A DNA stretch of 11,669 bases from Acidaminococcaceae bacterium (GTDB lineage Bacteria; Bacillota; Negativicutes; Acidaminococcales; Acidaminococcaceae), in contig JAQUUF010000025.1 in NCBI GenBank assembly GCA_028693975.1, positions 1 to 11,669 of the forward strand. The letters are read 5' to 3'. Shown piece after piece: positions 6,774 to 11,669 of the stretch (position 1 is its first letter; each line of letters opens with the position of its first letter). The translations under genes and the position numbers were made by a program. The notes beneath the pieces are model-generated. The model did not search any database. It worked only from the letters and a program-made list of their open reading frames with translations, and was not told where the DNA came from.

Positions 6774-7827
6774 CAAAAACTCCGCCTTTCATAATGGTTT
6801 TCTTGGTTCCCGGCACTACTGAACCCAATTCATAGTAAGTCTCTCCTGCAGCCGCCAAATGCGCTCTTACAGCATCGGCTTCTTCTGCGCCTACTACTAG
6901 AACCATACCTACACCCATATTGAAGGTATGATACATTTCGCGCCAAGGTACATTGCCCCATTCTTGCAACATCTTAAATACGACCGGCATCTGCCAAGCG
7001 TCTGCATTCACCAAAGCATCGCATTCTTCCGGCAAAATACGTGGAATATTCTCATAGAAACCCCCACCGGTAATATGCACCATACCATGCAGATTGAACT
7101 TCTCAATCAAAGGCAAACATACTTTAGGATAAAGTCTGGTAGGAGTAATCAGCACTTCACCCAAAGTCCTATTGTCAAACTCAGGAATCTTAGTAGCAAC
7201 GGTGTAACCCATCACATCAAAGCAAATTTTACGCACTAGGCTAAAACCATTGGAATGCACTCCAGAAGAAGGCAAGCCCAAAAGCACGTCGCCAGCTTGC
7301 ACCTTATCTCCGGTAATCATCTTGCTCTTATCAACTACGCCTACACAAAAACCGGCAATATCATACTCGTCTTGGGCATAAAAGCCTGCCATCTCAGCTG
7401 TCTCTCCACCTACCAAAGCGCAGCCTGATTCTTTGCAGGCATTGGCAACACCCTTGACTAGGTCCGCTACACGCTCAGCATGGACTTTGTCAACGGCAAT
7501 ATAATCCAAGAAAAACAAGGGCTCAGCACCTTGTACCAAAATGTCATTAACACACATAGCAACAGCATCTTGACCCACAGTGTCATGCTTATCCATCAAG
7601 AAAGCTAACTTAAGTTTGGTACCAACGCCATCGGTACCAGAGACCAAAATAGGTTCTTTATATTTGCCACTTTGCAGGGCAAACAGACCACCAAAACCAC
7701 CCAAATCACCTATTACCTCCGGCCGATAGGAAGCACGCACACTCTCTTTCATTAATTCGACCGCTTTGTTACCGGCATCAATATCCACGCCAGCGTCTGC
7801 GTAAGTCATTTGTTTTTTTTCAGTCAC
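6766..7827 (-). CDS. purM: Phosphoribosylformylglycinamidine cyclo-ligase (AIR synthetase)
   Basis: Closes FGAM to 5-aminoimidazole ribonucleotide with ATP, supplying the substrate of PurE. The 353-residue protein has the family pattern: MTYADAGVDIDAGN near the start, VSGTDGVGTKLKLAF for ATP/metal binding, LVGGETAEMAGFY, GLPSSGVHSNGFSLVRK and HITGGGFYENIPRIL. The start is a GTG at 7827, eight nt below AAGGAG. An upstream ATG at 7866 would overlap purF and add a lysine-rich stretch not expected in PurM, so it is rejected. The gene lies 32 nt after purF and overlaps purN. Confidence 0.96.
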   Translation of the reverse strand: MTEKKQMTYADAGVDIDAGNKAVELMKESVRASYRPEVIGDLGGFGGLFALQSGKYKEPILVSGTDGVGTKLKLAFLMDKHDTVGQDAVAMCVNDILVQGAEPLFFLDYIAVDKVHAERVADLVKGVANACKESGCALVGGETAEMAGFYAQDEYDIAGFCVGVVDKSKMITGDKVQAGDVLLGLPSSGVHSNGFSLVRKICFDVMGYTVATKIPEFDNRTLGEVLITPTRLYPKVCLPLIEKFNLHGMVHITGGGFYENIPRILPEECDALVNADAWQMPVVFKMLQEWGNVPWREMYHTFNMGVGMVLVVGAEEADAVRAHLAAAGETYYELGSVVPGTKKTIMKGGVFGD

Positions 7828-7859
7828 TTTGTTTTCTCCTTGTATAATATTTTTTCTTT

Positions 7860-9308
7860 TTAGCAATGTACTTTATCAAACAAGAACTTGGTCCCTTGAC
7901 GTACCGTATCTTCTGCATTATCAGGATAGTCAGCATTGAAGCAAGCACAGCATATACCAGAACCCTGTAATTCAGTCAAAGCCTGTTTCATTCCCTCCAT
8001 AGAAATGTAGTGCAAACTATCAGCTTTAATGTAATCTCTTATTTCTTCTACCGTCTTAGTTGACGCAATTAGTTCCTTGCGTACTGAAGTGTCGATACCA
8101 TAATAGCAAGGGTCGGTAACAGGCGGCGAACTAATACATACATGCACTTCTTTGGCACCTGCATCCTTCAGCAATTGAACAATCTTGCCGCTAGTAGTGC
8201 CACGCACGATGGAGTCATCCACCATTACAACAGATTTGCCCTCCACTAAAGGTTTATTGACGTTTAATTTAATTTTAACCGCATTCAGTCTTTGTTTTTG
8301 CGTAGGCTGAATGAAGGTTCTGCCAATATATTTGTTCTTGGTCAGACCTTCCAAGAAAGGAATTCCCGCTTCGAGCCCATAGCCAATGGCAGCAGGCGTA
8401 CCTGAATCCGGCACTGATATAACCACATCAGCATGAATATGTTTGGTCTCACGTGCAAGAGCGCGGCCCATATTAATTCTAGCCTGATAAATGCTTTGTC
8501 CATCCATAATGCTGTCCGGACGAGCAAAATAGACAAATTCAAAAATGCAATGAGCTGTTTGCTTGGGTTGTGCTTCGCAATACATCACACTCTTGGGTTC
8601 TTCTGTATCACTATCGATGATAAGCATCTCACCCGGCAACACATCACGGACTAACTTAGCACCTACCAAATCTAAAGCACAAGTCTCAGAAGCAACTACC
8701 CAGCCATCTTCCATACGTCCCAAACATAAAGGGCGGAAACCATAGGGGTCTCGCACGGCTACCAGTTGTGAATCGTTCATAATTAAGAAAGCAAAAGCTC
8801 CTTTAATCTTATTGGCCGCCTCAGCTACTCGTCCTCCCAAAGTTTTTTCTCGGGAGCGAGCAATGAGCGTTAGGACCGCTTCGCTATCTACCGTAGTTTG
8901 GAACACTGCACCTTCTTTGGCTAAGACATTGCGTAGCTCTACAGCATTAGTCAAATTGCCATTGTGGACCAAGGCTAAGTTGCCACCATCGTAATACACT
9001 TTCAATGGCTGTACATTATAAGATAAGCTGGCACCTGTAGTAGAATAGCGTACATGACCAACCGCTATATGACCACTCAATTCCCCTACCCCATCTTTAA
9101 AAACATCGGCTACCAAGCCCATGCCTTTTTTGATATCCATATTATTACCATCACTGACGGCAATGCCAGCACTTTCCTGACCCCTATGCTGCAAGGCATA
9201 AAGTCCCCAATAAGTATTGAGTGCTACATTCTCTTTGTGTGAGTAGATGCCGAACACACCACACTCTTCATGTAATTTGTCATCTTCAAGGTCTATACCT
9301 TTTGTCAT
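7860..9308 (-). CDS. purF: Amidophosphoribosyltransferase, Fe-S type with propeptide
   Basis: Makes 5-phosphoribosylamine from PRPP and glutamine, the first and usually feedback-controlled step. The start at 9308 follows GAGGAG by six nt; the upstream ATG at 9329 has no ribosome site. The 482 residues begin with a 15-residue propeptide, MTKGIDLEDDKLHEE, ahead of C16, which becomes the N-terminal nucleophile of the Ntn-type glutaminase domain (CGVFGIY, LQHRGQESAGI, GHVRYSTTG, HNGNLTN). The phosphoribosyltransferase half has the PRPP loop VMVDDSIVRGTTSG (361-374). Cysteines C254, C401, C453 and C456 match the positions that hold the [4Fe-4S] cluster in the B. subtilis enzyme, implying oxygen sensitivity. 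It starts 23 nt after purE. Confidence 0.97.
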   Translation of the reverse strand: MTKGIDLEDDKLHEECGVFGIYSHKENVALNTYWGLYALQHRGQESAGIAVSDGNNMDIKKGMGLVADVFKDGVGELSGHIAVGHVRYSTTGASLSYNVQPLKVYYDGGNLALVHNGNLTNAVELRNVLAKEGAVFQTTVDSEAVLTLIARSREKTLGGRVAEAANKIKGAFAFLIMNDSQLVAVRDPYGFRPLCLGRMEDGWVVASETCALDLVGAKLVRDVLPGEMLIIDSDTEEPKSVMYCEAQPKQTAHCIFEFVYFARPDSIMDGQSIYQARINMGRALARETKHIHADVVISVPDSGTPAAIGYGLEAGIPFLEGLTKNKYIGRTFIQPTQKQRLNAVKIKLNVNKPLVEGKSVVMVDDSIVRGTTSGKIVQLLKDAGAKEVHVCISSPPVTDPCYYGIDTSVRKELIASTKTVEEIRDYIKADSLHYISMEGMKQALTELQGSGICCACFNADYPDNAEDTVRQGTKFLFDKVHC

Positions 9309-9331
9309 CTCTTTCTCCTCATCCCACATAA

Positions 9332-9829
9332 TTATTTATCTTCTGCTCTCTCAGCAGCCAATTTGGCACCTTTGGCCGCAACTTCTTCTTGCATCTTAAC
9401 ACGCTCTTCTGCCATCTTCTCCACTAGTGCAGGATATTTCAATGCCAAAATCTGCACCGCAAAAATAGCAGCATTTTTGGCTCCATTAATGGCCATAGTG
9501 GCCACGGGTATGCCAGAAGGCATTTGAACAAAACTTAAAAGTGAATCCATTCCTGCCAAAGGCGTAGCGTTAATGGGAATGCCAATAACAGGAAGCGTTG
9601 TGTAGGCCGCAATAACACCACCTAAGTGAGCTGCGGCACCGGCAGCGGCAATGATAACCTCCACTCCACGTGCCCTAGCTGTAGCTGCAAATTCGTGCAC
9701 TAAATCAGGTGTTCTATGAGCAGAAGCTACCACCACCTCTACCTCAACACCATAAGTACGCAATACCTGCTCAGCTGGCTTAAGAATAGGCCAATCAGAA
9801 TTGCTGCCCATAATTATTGCAACTTTCAT
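9332..9829 (-). CDS. purE: N5-carboxyaminoimidazole ribonucleotide mutase (class I PurE)
   Basis: Converts N5-CAIR to CAIR after AIR carboxylation. The protein of 165 residues has MGSNSDWP (7-14), the catalytic-histidine motif SAHRTP (36-41), the AAAGAAAHLGG loop (61-71) and MDSLLSFVQMPSGIPVAT, all of class I type. The C-terminal tail is rich in Lys, Glu and Ala (about 133-165). Class I enzymes normally act after the ATP-dependent PurK, and no purK lies beside it here. It is the first gene of the pur operon, with AGGGGG upstream of the ATG and a promoter about 115 bp away. AIR carboxylase activity without PurK is possible only if CO2 supply suffices (inference). Confidence 0.95.
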   Translation of the reverse strand: MKVAIIMGSNSDWPILKPAEQVLRTYGVEVEVVVASAHRTPDLVHEFAATARARGVEVIIAAAGAAAHLGGVIAAYTTLPVIGIPINATPLAGMDSLLSFVQMPSGIPVATMAINGAKNAAIFAVQILALKYPALVEKMAEERVKMQEEVAAKGAKLAAERAEDK

Positions 9830-9843
9830 ACTATTCCATCCCC

Positions 9844-9873
9844 CTAAAATAAAAAAAGCAGCAACCAGTTCAT
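9844..9873 (-). other. Possible 9-codon leader ORF before purE
   Basis: ATG at 9873 reads MNWLLLFLF and stops at a TAG (9844-9846) that touches the purE ribosome site. It runs through the 3' arm and U-tract of the leader hairpin. There is only a weak AAG upstream, and a U-tract encodes Leu/Phe by chance, so translation is unproven. Confidence 0.2.
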
Positions 9874-9901
9874 CTTGTATGTAACTAATGACTCTTCTGC
9901 T
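9847..9901 (-). terminator. Candidate attenuator hairpin in the pur operon leader
   Basis: On the minus strand AGCAG (9897-9901) pairs with CTGCT (9857-9861), and inside it ATTAGTT (9883-9889) pairs with AACTGGT (9864-9870, two G-U pairs) around a 12-nt loop, with an internal loop between. The 3' arm runs straight into TTTTTTTATTTT. A stem followed by a U-tract is the form of a rho-independent terminator, yet it lies between the promoter and purE, so it would act as an attenuator. The stem is only moderate in strength. No known riboswitch fold is recognised in the roughly 106-nt leader. Confidence 0.45.
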
Positions 9902-9941
9902 CCTCTTTCTACTAATATATATACTTTTTTAATACTCTTTA

Positions 9942-9970
9942 ATTTTACCAAGGGCTATGATGTCTGTCAA
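9942..9970 (-). promoter_or_regulatory. Near-consensus sigma-A promoter of the pur operon
   Basis: On the minus strand, a perfect TTGACA (9965-9970), a 17-bp spacer and TAAAAT (9942-9947) make a strong vegetative promoter. Initiation would fall near 9935, leaving about 106 nt of untranslated leader before purE. The strength of the core sequence suggests that control is by a repressor or by attenuation in the leader. An ACGAACGAAA stretch further upstream only weakly resembles the CGAA core of Gram-positive PurBoxes. Confidence 0.75.
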
Positions 9971-10020
9971 TGAATATTGTGAACTTTTCTGTTGCCCTGC
10001 ACCCTTTCGTTCGTATTTAT

Positions 10021-10055
10021 AACAAAAGCGCTCGGGCATAAAAGTCAGAGCGCTT
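10021..10055 (-). terminator. Rho-independent terminator of the PAS/GGDEF gene
   Basis: Arms AAGCGCTC and GAGCGCTT (10048-10055 and 10026-10033) form a perfect 8-bp stem around a 14-nt loop, followed on the minus strand by TTGTT. It begins 10 nt after the stop of the upstream gene and separates it from the pur promoter. Confidence 0.75.
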
Positions 10056-10065
10056 AATATTATTA

Positions 10066-11669
10066 TCACTGCGGCAGTGTATAATCATCACCCATTTTCA
10101 TAGCAACAATCAGCATCGCAGACATACCATACCAAGATATAGCTTTACCCTTATAGATATAATTATTCCTGCTCTTATGCGCCGGCGTCCAACAGGTAAA
10201 ACCGACATTATTGATATGCTTAGCTGGGCAAAAACTGCAAACAGTACCACTTTGATGTATTACCTCATAACACTTGGCCCTAGTATAATCACCTGGTTGC
10301 ACGTGAAAATAATCTTTAAATGCTTGATTAACATATATTAGATTGTAAGTGCGCAAATTAACCACATAAATCAATTCGTCTAATTCATTGGCCAAATACT
10401 CCTCTTGCACTTCACTTCTGGCATCAAACTTTCTAATGTATTGTCCATACACTATGGCTTGATAGCGACCGATATCCTGCGCTACTCGCTCTGCTTCACG
10501 CAATTGCGCATATATTTCCTCAGCCTCTAATATCTTCTGCCCAAGTTGGGTAATGCCGATACCAAAGTTCAAAGATTTGGTCTTGGGATTTTTATTAAAC
10601 ATTAATTTGAAAAGTTTAAGCAAACTATTAGCAAATTTAAGGGCATCACCCGAAGTATGAATATTACTTAATTCTATGGCAAAAGCGCTGACACCAATTC
10701 TTCCTATCAGGTCATCACCAGAACAAAAAGCCACAATATGTTCTGCTATCTGTCGAATAATATCATCACCAAAAGCTTGGCCCATACTTTCGTTTAGCTC
10801 CATAAAACCACTTATCTGTAGTAACAATACCACTGTATTACTTTTTTGTTTCTGGTGTCCTTTGATTACTTCCTCTAGTAATTCACTAAAAGTGTGGCGA
10901 TTATAAAGATAAGTCAATGTATCTCTTTCGGCTAGGGTCTTAAGACTTAGTTCATATTCCTTTTTGAGATTAATATCCTTGACAATAAACAAGGCACAAA
11001 TATTACCGGTCACCTTACTCTTAGTCAAGCTGATACTAATCATATGCCAAGTCAAATCACCTTTGATATCGCGTGTCTGGAAAGCGAAGGACAGAGTTCT
11101 ACGCGCATCATTATAGGCTCTAATAAGATTAATACGCAAAGTTAAATCATGGAACTCACTGCTCCACTCCAGCTCCACCAGATGCGCACTGATAGCCTCC
11201 ATCAAATCACTGTAGCTGCAATTATCCGGCACTCCGGCTAATTCACACAGAGTTCTATCAATTTTGAGCATATCATTAGCCGTAAGGTCCGCCGTCCAAG
11301 TATAAATAGCGTCTGCTGATACCAGATTCAAATAACTATTAATGTCTTCAGCCTTGTCCATAGCCTCTTTGGTAGCATTAATATTTTCAATTATCCCAAT
11401 AGCCTTACAAGGTTTGTGCTGCTCATTAAAAACATTAGCATAAGTTATTTTTACCCAATTATAGGCAGTATCCCATCTATTTTTAACCTTAGCGATAATA
11501 GTAACTTCTTTATCTCCACGACGAAGTTTGTTAAATAATTCCAGGTAAGCCTCCTTAGAAACAGGATGAATAACACCTGTTTCAATAAATGCCTCAGGAA
11601 TATTATTTTCTACATAGGGCGCATTATTACCAAAATCAATTTGTGTTAATGTTTTGGTTTGATAGTCAT
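10066..11669 (-). CDS. Multidomain PAS / degenerate GGDEF signalling protein, 5' end outside window
   Basis: The frame is open from 11667 to the stop, so at least 533 residues are visible and the true start is beyond the edge; the internal ATG at 11361 falls inside a continuous domain chain. Visible order: a PAS_3-like domain (about 1-100; VIHPVSKEAYLELF, then NWVKITYANVF and IGIIENINATKEA), a second PAS-like domain (about 105-240, ending ICALFIVKDINLKKE), a GGDEF-fold domain (about 246-410) opening with ERDTLTYLYNRHTF, and a C-terminal PAS-like domain. The GGDEF signature is replaced by GVSAF (325-329), and the first metal aspartate region reads LLQISGF instead of LDIDxF, so cyclase activity is very unlikely. 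The last domain has C466, C477, C480 and C492. Probably a sensor or scaffold; its output is unknown. Confidence 0.85.
   Translation of the reverse strand, partial: DYQTKTLTQIDFGNNAPYVENNIPEAFIETGVIHPVSKEAYLELFNKLRRGDKEVTIIAKVKNRWDTAYNWVKITYANVFNEQHKPCKAIGIIENINATKEAMDKAEDINSYLNLVSADAIYTWTADLTANDMLKIDRTLCELAGVPDNCSYSDLMEAISAHLVELEWSSEFHDLTLRINLIRAYNDARRTLSFAFQTRDIKGDLTWHMISISLTKSKVTGNICALFIVKDINLKKEYELSLKTLAERDTLTYLYNRHTFSELLEEVIKGHQKQKSNTVVLLLQISGFMELNESMGQAFGDDIIRQIAEHIVAFCSGDDLIGRIGVSAFAIELSNIHTSGDALKFANSLLKLFKLMFNKNPKTKSLNFGIGITQLGQKILEAEEIYAQLREAERVAQDIGRYQAIVYGQYIRKFDARSEVQEEYLANELDELIYVVNLRTYNLIYVNQAFKDYFHVQPGDYTRAKCYEVIHQSGTVCSFCPAKHINNVGFTCWTPAHKSRNNYIYKGKAISWYGMSAMLIVAMKMGDDYTLPQ

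Noticed and set aside
9830..9940. PRPP, guanine or other purine riboswitch before purE
   Set aside because: The leader is short and AT-rich, and none of the conserved cores I know for these classes is visible; only a simple hairpin is supported.
9970..10020. PurBox-like operator (ACGAACGAAA and GTTCAC) above the pur promoter
   Set aside because: Only the CGAAC core fits one half; the inverted partner is poor and the spacing is longer than the 16-17 bp of known PurBox pairs.
1..11669. CRISPR array, tRNA, rRNA, or phage or defence system
   Set aside because: No regularly spaced repeats, cloverleaf or rRNA-like stretches, and no defence-type proteins; the window is mainly metabolic and transport genes.

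Overview
All genes in this window read on the minus strand, so transcription runs from high to low coordinates. The gene set is a de novo purine block, an IMP dehydrogenase and a polar amino-acid ABC transporter. AT-rich intergenic DNA, strong AGGAGG-type ribosome sites and a Bacillus-type PurF (propeptide plus Fe-S cysteines) point to an anaerobic Firmicute. A Negativicutes/Acidaminococcaceae-like host is my best guess, but this is inference from overall character and not proven by any single marker.

Right part (10066-11669): the 3' portion of a multidomain PAS/GGDEF protein whose N-terminus lies beyond the window. Its GGDEF domain has lost the signature and metal residues, and it ends in a cysteine-containing PAS-like domain. 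A rho-independent terminator (10021-10055) closes it. The 236-bp gap before purE holds a near-consensus sigma-A promoter (9942-9970). Its leader can fold into a U-tailed hairpin (9847-9901), a candidate attenuator.

Middle part (4272-9829): purE-purF-purM-purN-purH-purD, tightly packed with gaps or overlaps of -8 to about 32 nt, clearly one operon. PurF makes phosphoribosylamine, PurD glycinamide ribonucleotide (GAR), PurN formyl-GAR (FGAR), PurM aminoimidazole ribonucleotide (AIR), PurE carboxylated AIR (CAIR), and the PurH fragment closes IMP. The PurH gene encodes only the IMP cyclohydrolase domain; the AICAR transformylase half is cleanly absent. purK, purC, purB and purL are also not here.

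Left part (155-4176): guaB, with its own probable promoter, then 20 nt later a substrate-binding lipoprotein, permease and ATPase of the glutamine/polar amino-acid ABC family. The IMP dehydrogenase matches the Tritrichomonas foetus enzyme in length (503 residues) and in residue numbering at every diagnostic site I can recall. Upstream of its promoter are two tandem 14-bp palindromes with an identical core and covarying arms. The extreme left edge (1-122) looks like the end of an insertion sequence with the first codons of a transposase.

Functionally, the block takes PRPP and glutamine to IMP and on to XMP, and adds an amino-acid importer that may supply a nitrogen or carbon donor for the same pathway.
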